Source of the DNA: Penicillium oxalicum
Lineage: Eukaryota; Ascomycota; Eurotiomycetes; Eurotiales; Aspergillaceae
Reading direction: 5' to 3'
NCBI RefSeq assembly: GCF_001723175.1
Contig: NC_064651.1
Span: 2,356,001-2,420,000, forward strand
DNA: 64,000 nucleotides
In this document: positions 1 through 12,418 of the stretch, piece by piece
Numbering within the stretch: position 1 is the first letter of the stretch
How the letters are laid out: every line of letters starts with the position of its first letter
The notes under the pieces: generated by a model
Database searches by the model: none
What the model was told of the DNA's origin: nothing
Seen by the model: only the letters and a program-made list of their open reading frames with translations
Program-made: the position numbers and the translations under genes

Positions 1-3000
1 GCCGAAAATGCCGACGAGAGGTACTGTATACTTGTGGATGTTGGATACTCCCGGACTGCTGGAGGTACTCCTACCCGTCAACACTCGACAGAGATATTCG
101 ACCAGAGCGTCTCCAAAGAATGTTGGCTGTGACAGAAAGGTGGGAGATGAATTAGTTTTGAGGCTGCCCCGAGAAGAGGTACAAAAAGAAAAAAGAAAAA
201 AAAAACACTCTTGCATACAAAAACCACAGCCCCTCGGAGGGTCAGCAGCCGCCTGGAGGGGAGGCGACTCTAGTGGAGTGCGATAAGCCCGGAAATGTGA
301 GACGAGACCGCCCATGAGGTGGGCGAGACCGAGACAACGCTCGGAGTAGTGAGTACATTGAAAAAGTACTGTGGCCTGTCGGAGGAGGCATGTACTTTGT
401 ACCAGGGCGCCCTGCTCACCGTGCTCACCGTGAGCCGTCGGCACTCGTGTGCCCGGTGGACTGACAGAAAGTGTCTTGTCTACTGTCCAACAGGGGCTCT
501 GCGTGGCAAAATGGAGCGGAGTGGGCAGACCGATGGAGCAGTCTCCGCCCGGAATGTGCAATGGTTGACCAGATAGTCCTTGGTCGAGGAGTGCTGAACA
601 TGTGAACAGATGGATCATTTGATGATAGGTATCGTGTTTTCTTCTTTTGTTTTTTTTTTGAGAAAAAAAAACTAGTAAAAAAAAAGGGTTGCGCCAGGAT
701 GTGAGGCTGTACGATCGAGTCGTCCACTGCCATCATTACAATGCGATACATTTGTTGACCATCTCCGGATACCTCACGCAATCCAGTGACTTCAAGTATC
801 CACTGTGGGCAGACTCCACTCTCCACGAGTACATGTGTACACTGCAGTATTGCACCAGTCACACTGTAAGGTGATTCGCTCCATTGAACGGAGCCTTGCC
901 TGGCTCGGATCCACCATCCGACCATGCCCCACTATAACTCCACCGACTGGTCAGTGAGACTGACTGTCGTGACTTGACTCTGGCGGCAGCGACTCTCTCG
1001 CTCTCTCTCTCTCTCCAGTGAGTACTCTTACTACTGTGCCCTATGAGGCCGACTCTGGAGTACACACATATACATATGTACTGTACAGATATCCAGTAAA
1101 TTCTGATATCTCTCTTCAATTCTCCGGACTTGCCCGCTTATCCACCCACTCAGGGGACGGGTCCTGTCCACGCGACTCCCCAACAAACCCTCATTTCATC
1201 AACTGACAGGACGTCCGAGCGAGACAGCACTCACGAGCCCATTTAGCAGATCGATGATGATTCGCTGATGGGGGCAGGAACCCACACAGAGCCAGATCGC
1301 GTGGTCCAGAGGACGAGACAAGGATCATTGAAGTTGAATTGGTAAGTAGAAGAGGGGAAGAGAGAGATGGAGATGGAGAGCACAGACTTGACAGTCGATA
1401 TGGAGTTGAGTTGACCGGAGGGTACCTGGAAAATCTGATGGATGTTGCGACATGACTGTCCAGTGTCCACAGTTATCCTTTACCGCCCTCTCCAGGGATT
1501 GGATCTGTCCTGAGCCGATTTCACTAGTACGCCGGGGGGCTCCAGCTGCGGTGCTTGGGGCTTCGCGCTTGACGCTGGATGCCAGGGGAGGGGGGCTCCG
1601 ACGGACCAGTTGTAGTGCAAGATTGAAACCGCAGAGCGAGAGATGGTCAGACTCTCCGTGGGGCACTCGACACTCGCCTGGAGACTGTGATAGGCGCGCG
1701 GGCTCTTGTAAGCACCTCTGTCGAGCAAGCGGGACTATAGTACTGCAAATTTATGTACACACTCAAAACCAAACGTCAAGAAACAAACCCTCCCCCCAAA
1801 CACAAAAACCGACACCAAAACATCTATACGAAATATTCCCCATGCCCACTCCCCAAGTCGCAGTTGACTTTTCTGTGGAGCGGGGCAAACGTGGGGCGGC
1901 GGGTGTCGCGACGCGCAGTAATCACCATACACCAACACCAACAATAACATTTTGTGATTGAACACTGACTGCGGTTGGACTCCTCCTCCTCCTTATATCC
2001 AATTGGTCCATCAAGTGGTGTGCGTGTGTCGAGCCCAGTGGATCAGGCGGAAGTAAGAGCCCGCAGAGGCGATCCAATAAGCGTCCGACTCCCACGGAGT
2101 CCCGATGTTCCAACTCCACAACTTCAGGTAGACACTGATACAGTCGAACATAAAATAGGAAACCTATGGTGATTTTTTATTTTTATTTTTAATAGATGGT
2201 ATGTGTGTGCATTTTTCTAGAACTTCCACCGTCGGTGCCTCGGGAATGACATTGTTTCAACGGCATGAGAAATGGTGGCCAACGGGCATGGATCGACTCC
2301 CGTCCATCACTGGTAGAAAGCTACAAAACTACATATAATTCCAGTGTGCTGCAGCTGAGATTACAGAGCGTACGAGTGTGTAGGGATCCTGTACTGACAC
2401 TGTACAGATCTTGTAGGATCAAGGTGTGGATACACATATCTTAGGCACTATATGTAGCCATGTCGAGTCCCAGTCCTAGCGCCGAAAAGGTCCTCCCTAC
2501 CTACTGCCCGCCCTGGGGCCTTTCTCTGCAAGAGAAATGCAATACATGTAGTGCACACCCGATCAACAATCAACAACACAGATGTCAATCCGGAGTAGCA
2601 CTCTCAGCCTTTGCTGTCCACTTACTTGAACCTTTCCACTTAAACGTGATCTGGACCTAACCCGCGACTCAACTGAGAGCCCAGTCCAGGCAAGGCACCT
2701 CACTCCTCCGATTCGTAGGATCCTCTCGGGACGGGAGGATCGAAGAGGTCCCACCAGTCGACACCCGAATCTCCCTTCCCTTTCCACGCGCTAGACTAGT
2801 TTGGCCAAGGATGGGGGCCGCTAGGGATAAAAGAGATCTAGCTGGGTCCCTTGGGAAAGAGGGGGGAGATGGAGCGTGGGGATGGTACGGAATTCTAGAA
2901 TAGGACGAACCATGTGGTGCCGGAGTGGTCCCCGGAGGTTTACCCCGCGAGAAGGAGAGAGGGAGAGAGGAAGACAGAGAGAAAGGATTGAATGGGGGCG

Positions 3001-3825
3001 AACAAACAAAAAACAAAAAACAAAAACACAAAAACGAGTCAATGCACGTCCCCAGTCCGTTCATCATGTCCAAGGTACTAAAAGTCCGGTGGGTGTGTAG
3101 TGACTACAATGCAATGGAGAGGAGGATACAGAAGATGACCAGTGGCAACCGTGAGGCTGGAATTCATGTACAATTGATGCTAGGCACTATTGTGATCGGC
3201 TTCCCAACCGAGAGGAACGTGAGGGGGGGACACCATCTAAACAATCGTCAAGAAGGGGTTTCCACAAGATACGGAGTGAACCATCCAAGGATCCATTTGC
3301 GTCACAAAAGGACAAGCCGTGGACTCGACCTTGATAGGCAGCACCACAGTTGCCGGTCGCTTGTAACCCCCGTCGATGACTACGACAGATGGGCAATGCG
3401 CCTCGCCCCCAATGGGGGCACTACATTCACACGAAGATCACAATTGAATCAACGCTGGTGCATTCCGACTGGGGCCCCCCAACCACGCCGGAAGAAGAAC
3501 ATCGCAGATCATCCGCCGCACAGGAGAGCTGAGACTGGAAAGGGGGTCAATATCGCAACAGGCGGTCTCAGCCTCCCCGGCTCATTGCCCCCAAATGCAT
3601 CGGCCTCTCATGTCACTCGTCACGCAAAGCCATTGAAAACGTCGTGGGGTATCGTATTTTTCTTTTTCCGGGTCATTAGAGAGGGAGGAGGGATTGGAAA
3701 GGATGGAAGAAGAGGAGTGAGGGGGAAGAACATGAGGATGTAACTCAAGAGGGAGAGGGAGAGATGATAGAAAAATAAATCAACCAGAGGACCCATTCCC
3801 ACGGGAACACACAAAAATAGGGGAG
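1..3825. other. Intergenic, no supported gene
   Basis: I find no reading frame with coding character or a recognisable family here. The longest open frame (2925-3743, +) is made of basic and low-complexity sequence and has no start context or splice signals that help it. Simple-sequence tracts stand out: A-rich runs near 184-206, a T-run followed by A-runs at 650-686 that could fold back, a CT tract at about 995-1016, and GA-rich stretches at about 1345-1380 and 2945-2990. The right part lies downstream of the PAS kinase stop at 3826 and probably contains its 3' UTR. Confidence 0.55.
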
Positions 3826-6800
3826 CTATCCGGCGCAGTCCTCTGCCGTCAGCCACGGGTGTTCAAGCACCTCCGTGATGGTCAATCGATTGTCCACGTC
3901 GCGATCCAGCATCTTGCGAACCAGATCGATGCAGGCCTCGGAAAATGGCAAGAAAGGAATCCGAAGCGGGTGGTCCAGAATTTCATCGACGTTGTAAAAG
4001 GGATTCTCCTTATAGACCACCGTGTATAGCAGGATACCCAGCGCCCAGATATCCTGTTCTTTGCCACGATAGGACTTGCCTTGAAGAACTTCGGGGGCGG
4101 CGTAGTCTAGGAGAAAATACCAAACAGGTGAGTTGCGTTTCAGAAAAGATGCCCGACAAAGACAAGGGCAACGAGGGACCCAACTTACCAATGGTACCCA
4201 CAAAGACATCAAAGGGCCCGTTTTTGATGTAGGCCGCGCTACCAAAGTCAATCAACTTGATCCGGCCCTCGCCATCCATGACCACATTCTCATCCTTGAT
4301 GTCACGGTGGACAACCAACGCTTTCGTGTGCAGATGGTGAATCGCACTCGAGACCTGCTTGAAAATATTGCGACACTCCGATTCATCCATGTGATTCTTG
4401 AGCTCAATATAGTCGAACAGATCCATGCCGGGGAGCCCGTGCGGAAGCATCTCGATGTAGTAATTGACGTCGTCCTCAAAGAAGCCCTGCATCTCCACAA
4501 CGTTGGGATGTCGATACCCGTCCCGTCGGAGGAAATCGAGGACGTGAATCTCTAGCGGCACGGTACCGAGTCGTCGATCACGAGTCCACGTATCTACCAG
4601 AATCCGTTTCTTGGTCACGTATTTCAAGACCATCTTCTGGTTCGGCTGCTTCTTGAGACGGGCCAGCTTCACTTGGCCATAGGCCCCTTGTCCCATCTCC
4701 TCCAGGATCACGTAATCGTTGATGGTTCGCTTCTGAGGAATCTCTTTTTTAGCGTTGTTGGCGTGGATCTCCGCCACCGGCTGGACAGGCCGGTCAGTCA
4801 GGGGCTCAGAAGCCGCCTCGCTGAGTTGTTGACTTAGGGTCGAACTGGGTGATTGGACCTCAACCCCGGGCTTGAGATTTCCCGCAGTGGGGTTGCCGTT
4901 CACACTGGAGGACGACCGCTCCGAAGAAGGATCAGCTTGCCCCGATGGAGAAGGACGATCGGCCGAGGGACTCAACGTGGGGAGCATCGAAGGGGACAGA
5001 TTGGCGGCCGGGTCCGCGGCATGAATCTGTCGTGAATAAGTAATCCACAGGGCATATACCAGCTCAGTCACGGCGATGGTGTCGTCACTGTCTTCCGAAT
5101 CACTGGAGCGCTCTCCGAGTCTCTCAACTTGCTCCTTGGAGAAGAAAGTGCTGCTCTTGACCACGCGCAACTGAACATCGACGACGATCGTAGATCCGTC
5201 GCGATGCTTGGCCAGTAAGCCGCTGGGCTCGGTGAAAACGAACGCGGCATTCGCCTTGCCTTCGCGGAGGATCAAGAGCGTGCGCGCTCGGCGGAAACTG
5301 TGCTCGGGGACCACGATGCCATCCACCAACGGAACATCGTCCTCCTCGGTAAGGACGTCTAAGATTTCATCGAATCCAGGGACCAGTTCTGTGATGTGAC
5401 GACCTTCAGGTCGATCTTGACCAAACAGAGCGGCGGAGAAGACAGAATTGGAGCTGATAACCTTGAGCGTCGTGGAGGAAAGTACCATCATCCCTGCAAC
5501 GTGGGGGAAGCTCGAGACCTGCAGGGTCCGACTACCATCCAGTCGCCCAACGGTCACGGGAATGCATACTCCGGCGGCGGTGCGGGCTGCGAAGTGCTTC
5601 AGGGCGACGATTTGATCAAAGCCTTTCTCCGGCGGAGTATCGAGACATTCGGAGGGTAGGCGAGGAAGCAATTCGGTAACGTGCTGACCCTTCTTCACTA
5701 CTTGTGGGCCCCAAATCTTGTCGGTGTCGCCCTTGGCCTCGATGACATTCCATTGCCCATCCAGACGGACCGACGCGGTATTCTCCGTAATCTCCTCCAC
5801 AACCCAAATGAGGCCGCCGCGCTTTTCCATGACCCAAACGCTCGCCGATCCCTTGGTGCCATTACGCTTCAGAATGGGTACGACATCTCCACACAGCAGC
5901 ACACCCCGGGACTTGTGCGCCGTATGGTTGTTGTTGTTGCGATTGTTGCGGGTGCTAGACCCATAGCCGTCGTCGGTCTGAGCCCGTCGAGACTTTTCAC
6001 GGGAAGAAGGTTTACTGAGTAACTGGGCTGTGACGCCGTTTCCGAGACCTCGGAATTTGGGATTCACCGCACGTATATTAGGTCGCTCGGGCTGAAGGGG
6101 CGTGCGGGCTGCAGCATCAGTACTAGGGTCCCGAAGCTTCGTCTCCAGCCACTGCCGGTGCTCATGCTGTACAACTTCTAGGATACTAAGTCGCCGGACC
6201 TCGGACTGGGTGACCCCGAAGATCAAGCAGGAGAGGTCGTTGGCGGCGAGAATGGTCCAGGGCGCTTTGGCTTCCGTCCGGAAGACAGCCTGCGAGACGG
6301 GCGTCCATTTGCTGCTATGGGTGTGTAAGGCCGAGGGCATGGGAATCCCTAATCCGGCTGTCGAAGACGCCATGGAATGGCCGGCGTCCGTCGAGGCATA
6401 TGGTTGAGCTAGGGTGTCCATCAGCTTGTTTTTGAGTGAGGCGACATTGAGGTCCGTGTATGTACGTTTCAAGCTTACGCGTCTGGAAGACGGTGCCGAG
6501 TAGAGGTCTTTCCGGGAGTGCGGCAAACGATCCATCGGGACCGAACTCAGGTGTGAGTGAGGGTCGGGTGTTGTCTGGCGATCCGAGAGATGGGAAGAAT
6601 CGTGAGAGCCTCCACGGGAGTTGGTAGCGGACGGACCACGTTCCAGGAATGCCTTGTCGAAGATATTGTCGCCATACACATCCGCCGGTCCAGTGGGCGG
6701 TCCCCGGGCCATCGCCGCATTCTGCTCCTCCAGGACGTGCGATCGGGTCAAGAGGTCCATCATACCCTGCACATCTGCGTCGCCACTCATATTGGCTTGC

Positions 6801-7908
6801 GCACTTGCGATTGCCGGATTGCTGGCCGCCCAGCCCATCCGGTCACGCATGAAATCGATCGACCGCTTGAGGATGTTCTGTCGGCTGTGCAAGAGCTCTT
6901 CTGAGTGTTGGGCAAAAGAGAATGAGTGCAGAGATTCCAGAGGAAACCGGTGCAAGTCCTCCAGGTCGCCGTAAGCCTGGCCCGGTGTCAGATGGCCAGT
7001 ATGTGTGCGGGATGATGAGCCCGAGCGAGACAGGGGGGTGGGACGGGTCGTTGAGGTCGCCATCGGAGAGAGGGACGAGGTCGACAAATTGGGAAGTGTG
7101 AGAACGCGCGACGGTTGCTGGCGGATGCGATCTAAGCCAGACGGGCCAAGTCCATGATCACCTTCGAAGAGCGGGGATCTATCGTGATGAAACACGCTCG
7201 TTAGTTTCTGCACATTCCCTGGCTTGATTGGCAGTGGAGAAAGAGTTGATGGCAGACCTGGGAAGGGTTTCATATCCCGAGGACAAGCTCTCTACCGAGC
7301 CTCTAAAAGGCCGATCGATCTGCAAGGATAGTTTGTGGAGACCCGAGTCAGACTCGGGCGACTCCGAGAGGGGTCCCAAGGGAGACGATAGAGGACTCGG
7401 ATCACCTGAAAGAAGAACAACCGGATCAGTATTCCTCCCTCCTGAGCCTGAATAAATGCTTCTTGACGCGCCGCCCCTCCCCGTGTATGGATCATCTAGA
7501 GGATGGGACCGGATCGTCTCCTGTAGAATGCGAGCACACTTGACGACATTACAGATGTGATTCTCAAATGATCGTGATCCCGGGATCCTATGAAGCGATC
7601 TTGCGAGCTCCTCTCCCGCTCTCGCGACATGTAGATGTCAGGTGTGACCGTTTCTTCTTGCGGTGCAAGGTGGTCATCCTCCGTAACTCCGACGGGCTGA
7701 TTCAACCGCCCGGCCAACCTGCAAGCAACATGATATATTGCTTGGCTGTTGACCAGCCAAATCCGTTTCTCGAGGAAGGGGGGGGGAGAGAGGGATGGCC
7801 GGATGACAGCGGCCGTCGCATGTGAATCCCCAGCACGGACGGGACGGGTATGGGAGAAAAGCATGTGGCCATGGCCGACTTACCATCGGGGTTGAACGCT
7901 GGACCCAT
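3826..7908 (-). CDS. PAS-domain serine/threonine kinase (Psk1/Psk2 type)
   Basis: Predicted 1147-residue PAS kinase, a nutrient sensor family that in yeast controls sugar partitioning and translation. I join four exons: 7908-7884, 7405-7258, 7178-4189 and 4106-3826. Intron 1 (478 nt) has a GTAAGT donor and TTTCAG acceptor. Intron 2 (79 nt) contains the branch site ACTAACG. Intron 3 (82 nt) splits the kinase domain between FVGTI and DYAAPEVL. The exons total 3444 nt in frame. The apparent ATG at 7273 is out of frame with exon 2 and is rejected as the start. PAS-like segments lie at about residues 356-406 and 616-666. The kinase domain (about 880-1140) has the glycine loop GQGAYGQV, the lysine in VLKYV, HRDIKDEN and DFG, so it looks active. 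The N-terminal third is Ser-rich and probably disordered. The family call is firm; exon 1 is less certain than the rest. Confidence 0.9.
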
Positions 7909-9588
7909 TCTTTTGAGAGTGAAGGGCGAAGAAGTTGCACTTGGCTTCGTCCGCCTTGGTCCTCGCTATTGACCAGGATCAGGGTGGGCACGACGGAGAA
8001 GAAGTCTGCAAATGGATGTGTCGAACTCGAGTGCGACATAGAACGGAGGGTGAAAAAGCGGAACGGTCATTCGCTCGAGTCAGCGGGCTGCGACCGGGAG
8101 GTTAATGAGGGCAGCTGCCTCGCAACGTGCCCGGCATAAGTGGCGTCACGGGGCAAGGCACACGCGCAAGGGTGTTGAGGGGGGGGGAAGGCTTAGTTGG
8201 GTTGGTGAACACCAGGAATGAGGAACGGCCGAGTTCAATTGAGGAAAAGGTACGGAGCAAATGAGACGAGTGGCGGGGGGGGGAAGAGGGTTTTTAGTGG
8301 GGAGAACAGGCGCGGCCTAGTTGACAGGAGAGAGAGAGGAGGGGTGCAGAGGCAAGACGCGGGCGGAGGTGATGTAATGGTAAGCGTGGAAAGCAGTGCA
8401 GAGGAACTTGAGTATCAATGATTCAATTAGGCAATGGGTTGGTGAAGGATGATGAGGAAATCCCCAGAATGGAGAGAGACCTTTTCCCATCGGAGAGAAG
8501 TAGAGATCTCTGGAGACGAAGTGGGTTTGTTATGGTGCATGGACTCTCCCTCCACTGGAGCGTCGAGTACGTGGGCTGGGCGGGAAGTACGGGGAATGAC
8601 CCAACTTCCCAGATGTAAACACAACGTCGACGACGTACAGTCATGTACCTGCGAGTGTTCCATCGAACCTACACTCCAAAGAAACGTTGCCCTAAACAGC
8701 ACGTGTCTCGGTCTCGGCGGGGAGGAGGTACTGGAACGAATCCACCGGCATTCGACAGGTACAGTAGTCGTAGAAGTAGGAGGAGGAGTAGTACTACCTT
8801 ACCCAGCTTCGTACATGGAGAGTCAATACAGGGTTCAATTCGCACTCAACAGGCACCGATTCTGTAACCGTTCTCAACTGCCTTGATTCGCATCATTTCC
8901 ACGCTAGGTCCTCCCAATAGACCGAGGCCCGACCTCTTGGGGACTCGAGATGCCATCATCATTCGGCCGGAGGAGCATCAAGTCGCTCTTGATGACATAC
9001 TGATCAATCAAAAGTACTACTACTGACCTACTTACCTTCTACTAAGCTCACAGATGTATCAGTACCCTGGATCGGATCACCCCCCCCCCCCCCCCCCCCC
9101 CCCCCCGAGTCCGGGGTCACCCACAGACTTGCATTCGATCCACACGACTACTCATGTACGTGATGCGGACATCTTGGCCAGGCCAACCCATCCGCCTTGG
9201 ACATGGTCACTTTCAGAAATGCCCCACCATAATGTTTTGGGCACCGTCGCAGGAGATCGGGCTCACTGATAAGCGAATTCTGGCCGCCGTCAGTTGATGC
9301 CGCGTTGCGATTGATAAGATTGGAGTGCCATCAAGAAAAGCCCAGACTGAGGGACCAGAGGCAGGTTGCACCGCAAAATACAGAACAAGTGAGACCAGGA
9401 GTCCACGAGGAACAGGATTCACCCCTACGCGCATGAGTAGCCTTCGAGGCATCGCACCCAACCCAGAACGCCGCAATTCATGAAACCCAAAAGGAAAGAC
9501 ATACTCTATTCACACAAAGATCTATCCACCATGTCGTAGAACTAAAAACAGATGACCATCCATGCTTTCCATACATGCAAAGTCCATC
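7909..9588. other. Intergenic / 5' leader of the PAS kinase
   Basis: No coding region is supported. The segment separates the PAS kinase start from the stop of the TBC gene, both on the minus strand, so it should carry the kinase promoter and leader as well as the TBC 3' UTR. It contains G-rich tracts (about 7780-7795, 8180-8190), a GTA/GGA triplet-rich stretch near 8760-8800 and a 27-base C run at 9080-9106. A GTAAGT donor with a nearby acceptor occurs on the minus strand near 9002-9036, but the implied intron is very short. Confidence 0.5.
9080..9106. repeat. Poly-C tract, 27 bases
   Basis: An uninterrupted run of 27 C residues lies in the intergenic region between the TBC gene and the PAS kinase. 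Such a run is prone to length change in replication and in sequencing, so the exact count is uncertain. Confidence 0.95.
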
Positions 9589-12079
9589 TCATAGCGGACC
9601 TCTGGAGCCGGATAAATTGTGCAGAGCAAGTTCATCACGGTCGGCTTCCGCGGTCTTGGGGGTGTCATCGGCATGATTCTTGAAGAGAGGCCCATTTCTA
9701 CCCCGAGGGTGGTCATGGTGTCGTGTTTGCTCCGGAGGTACCGAGGCCGGACTGACGAAAGTGGAAAGAGTCCGGTTGCCTCCTAACATCCATGAAAACC
9801 CAGCGTCCGACAGCGATGGTCGAACGACGGATCGTGGCCTTTCCCGACCTGAGCTCACGAGTCCATCGGTTTGTGCATCAGGTCTCTTGGTCGCCCGTCC
9901 GGTACTGAGATTGGGCATATTCACGACAGGTGGAGATCGAGGCAATGGCTCAGAAACACTCGGGGATTTGGGAGGGTGGGCTGGATCTGTGACCGGTGCC
10001 GGTGACTGAGGCGAGTCGGATCGAGCAACATCCGGACGGGGGGCGTTACTATTGGCGCTTGCTGCCGCTGGCACGATCGAGTCCGCGAGGCATTTTTTCA
10101 CGGACTCGATTCGATCAAGAGCGCCTTTGACCGACTCATTCGGGGAAGCACCAGAGTCATCACGACTGCCCAATTGCTCACGAAGATCTTTAAGCGCTTC
10201 GCTCAAAGTGCTTGCCAGTTCTTGATTCCTTTCTTGCAGACGATCCAACCTGGTCTGTAATCCAAGCTCGGCGGTCGTTGATTCTTGCGCCGCCGTGCTT
10301 GACGGTTCAGAACGTGTAGCACCCAGCCGAGAAGCGGCGTCGTAATTCATAGTCGGCATATTCCTCCGTGCCTCCGTTACAGCCCCACGGACTGCTTTGG
10401 CCACTCCCCAGGCCTCGGTGCGCCGCTGGATACCTTGAGAAACGTCCTGCAACAGGGTCTCAAGGCTCTTCGGGCTATTTCGTGCCGAAGCAGAAATTGG
10501 GGAGGTGCTCTCACTGCGCCGTTTGAATTCCTCCCAGAGCCTGGACGTCATGGCCGGCCGGACAAGGGAGCGACTGTGGGTCAGAGGGGACTCGGGTGGC
10601 CTACCGGAATACTTGGCAATAAGGAAGCCGCCCCGTTCAGCTGTGGGATTTTGTTCCAGGTAGAGGGCATCTTGCACAAATGCTTGCGGTGAGTGTGGCT
10701 CTGGAGACGGGTAGCGTAACAGGATCGACAGTGCGCCCGAGTAATCGGCATCGAGTACTGCATCGATGCGGTCAGGGCCACCCTTTTGAACAGACACACC
10801 TCATTCGGAAATTGGATCAAGAGCACTTACACTGCCAACGGATGCGCAGCAGCATTGCAATACACGTGAAATCTACCAACTCGGATCGAAGACCATGAGC
10901 AAAAAGCAAGTCCCACATCTCAAGAACCTCTTCGAAGGAAAACTCCCTCCCAAATAGTAGCCTCATCCAACGACTATGGGGCTGATCAGCAAAAGCGCTC
11001 ATTGTGCAAGACCTCCGGTGTACTCACGTCAGAAAGATTTGCGGAAGCACGTCCACAGCACGCAGGTGTTCTGCGAGTTCGTGGTCGATAACCGACAGCG
11101 CCTCTTGGTGGAGGTATTGACATCGGCTCACAATCGGTATCACGTCAACCTGACCATTCGTTGATTTCGTTTCTCCGTGTTCATAGAATACCCGAGCCGT
11201 ATGCATGACGGAAAGAAAGAGTGTAAAGGAGTCATGCTCGACGAATCGAGAGTCAAGAAGATCCTGCATGAGATCGTCCTCGATGCTTCGAGGGGATGAA
11301 CGCTCGAGCGAGTCTCGATCCATAACCCACACAATCGGAGCCAGCAGTTCATGCATACCTTGCCTGTAGCCCACGTCGGGGTTCAGCTTGGAGTAGACAA
11401 AGAGAATGTCGGTCAATTTCTGCTTCGTAGATGGCTCTTGAAAGAAAAAGTTTTCCTGCAGACAGCGGTCGACATCTTGGACGATCTCAGCCCGCAGTTT
11501 TTCGTCATTCCGCAGCGTCTGCCAAGGGGACTAGGAGTAGCGCAAGAGGTGAGGTCAGACTTGGTTCAGTGACAAGCACCCTCTGGGAAGTTCGACGGAT
11601 ATGTCAACGAGAACACCGGCATACCTGCTCATCATCCGCCAAGGGGTCAACGGTTGATTCAAGGTCATCTGGATGTTCGATGTACTTGAGAAAATGGGCG
11701 CGCATGGCAGTGTAGGCATCGCGCGATTCGGCGAGCTTGCGGGACCAATTCTCGCGCTCGACATGATCGAAAATAAGGAATCTCTACACAATGTGAATTT
11801 GAAGTTCTCAACATAAGTGACTGGTCTGGACCAGAGACAAGCTGACCTTCCAAACAATTGACCTGAGCCCGTCAGCGCAAAGTGTCCCTCCCTGCTCAGC
11901 ATCTAACGCGGCCCGCAGGTCCGCGTTGGTGTCATGGCCAGGAAACAGAACCTCCCATCTCTTTCTGGATGGGTATAGAATCAGTAAGCTTATTTTCCTC
12001 GAGAAGTTTCTCAGGCTACCTTGGCTCGGTGATATTAACACATTCACATTACCTACCGGGTCTCTTCGAGTGTTCTCAT
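9589..12079 (-). CDS. TBC-domain Rab GTPase-activating protein (TBC1D5-like)
   Basis: Predicted 704-residue Rab GAP. Six exons: 12079-12057, 11964-11847, 11783-11625, 11530-11028, 10973-10831 and 10757-9589. The five introns are 54-94 nt, and the sum of 2115 nt is in frame. The protein opens MRTLEETRKRWEVLF. The TBC domain begins near residue 35 and carries both catalytic fingers: IVQDVDR (I116-R122, the IxxDxxR arginine finger) and GYRQGM (Y155-Q157, the YxQ glutamine finger). WMRLLFGREF lies further downstream. TBC proteins stimulate GTP hydrolysis by Rab GTPases on endosomal and Golgi membranes. The C-terminal half is Ser/Pro-rich with a likely coiled coil (LDRLQERNQELASTLSEAL). The overall shape resembles TBC1D5, a retromer-linked Rab7 GAP, but that subfamily is inferred. 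The gene is divergent from the synergin-like gene, with 339 bp between the two starts. Confidence 0.88.
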
Positions 12080-12418
12080 TTCCTGAGCCAAGCGGTGTGG
12101 AAGCAACGCAAAGAGGGATGATGTCGTAGTTCCGACTTCCGCGCGTGATGAGGGGCGCGGCAAGTCGCGATCATGTAATCCCGCACAGCTTCTAACCTTA
12201 GCTCCGTAGGACATCCTCCAAAGTGACTCCGAAGAGCAACTTTTTCGTTACGACAAGCTCTTATCACCCCCAGCTATCGCTTACTCTCGGGGACCGAGCG
12301 ACCCGATGATTTCATCGCTAGGTGGAGATCCGTTGGACCCCCCGAGCACAGTGACTAGAGATTTAGCCGGATAGGACCCTCATGGCTGCTTTCAACTTGC
12401 CGTCATCCTGAAGCTTCC
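12080..12418. promoter_or_regulatory. Shared divergent promoter region, TBC gene / synergin-like gene
   Basis: The 339 bp between two outward-facing start codons must hold both promoters. No clear TATA box is visible. Both flanking products are predicted membrane-trafficking factors, so co-regulation is plausible but is only an inference from position. Confidence 0.5.

Noticed and set aside
2527..2787. Possible minus-strand spliced gene with a GTAAGT donor near 2628 and a TTGCAG acceptor near 2527
   Set aside because: The joined frame is short, Arg/Gly-rich and ends quickly; the signals are probably chance.
2925..3743. 272-codon open frame on the plus strand
   Set aside because: Composition is basic and low-complexity, with no family signature, no splice signals that extend it and no codon bias.
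7179..7273. ATG at 7273 as the PAS kinase start
   Set aside because: It lies across the exon 2/intron 2 boundary in the wrong frame. Splicing from upstream exons gives a continuous protein and uses a perfect branch site.
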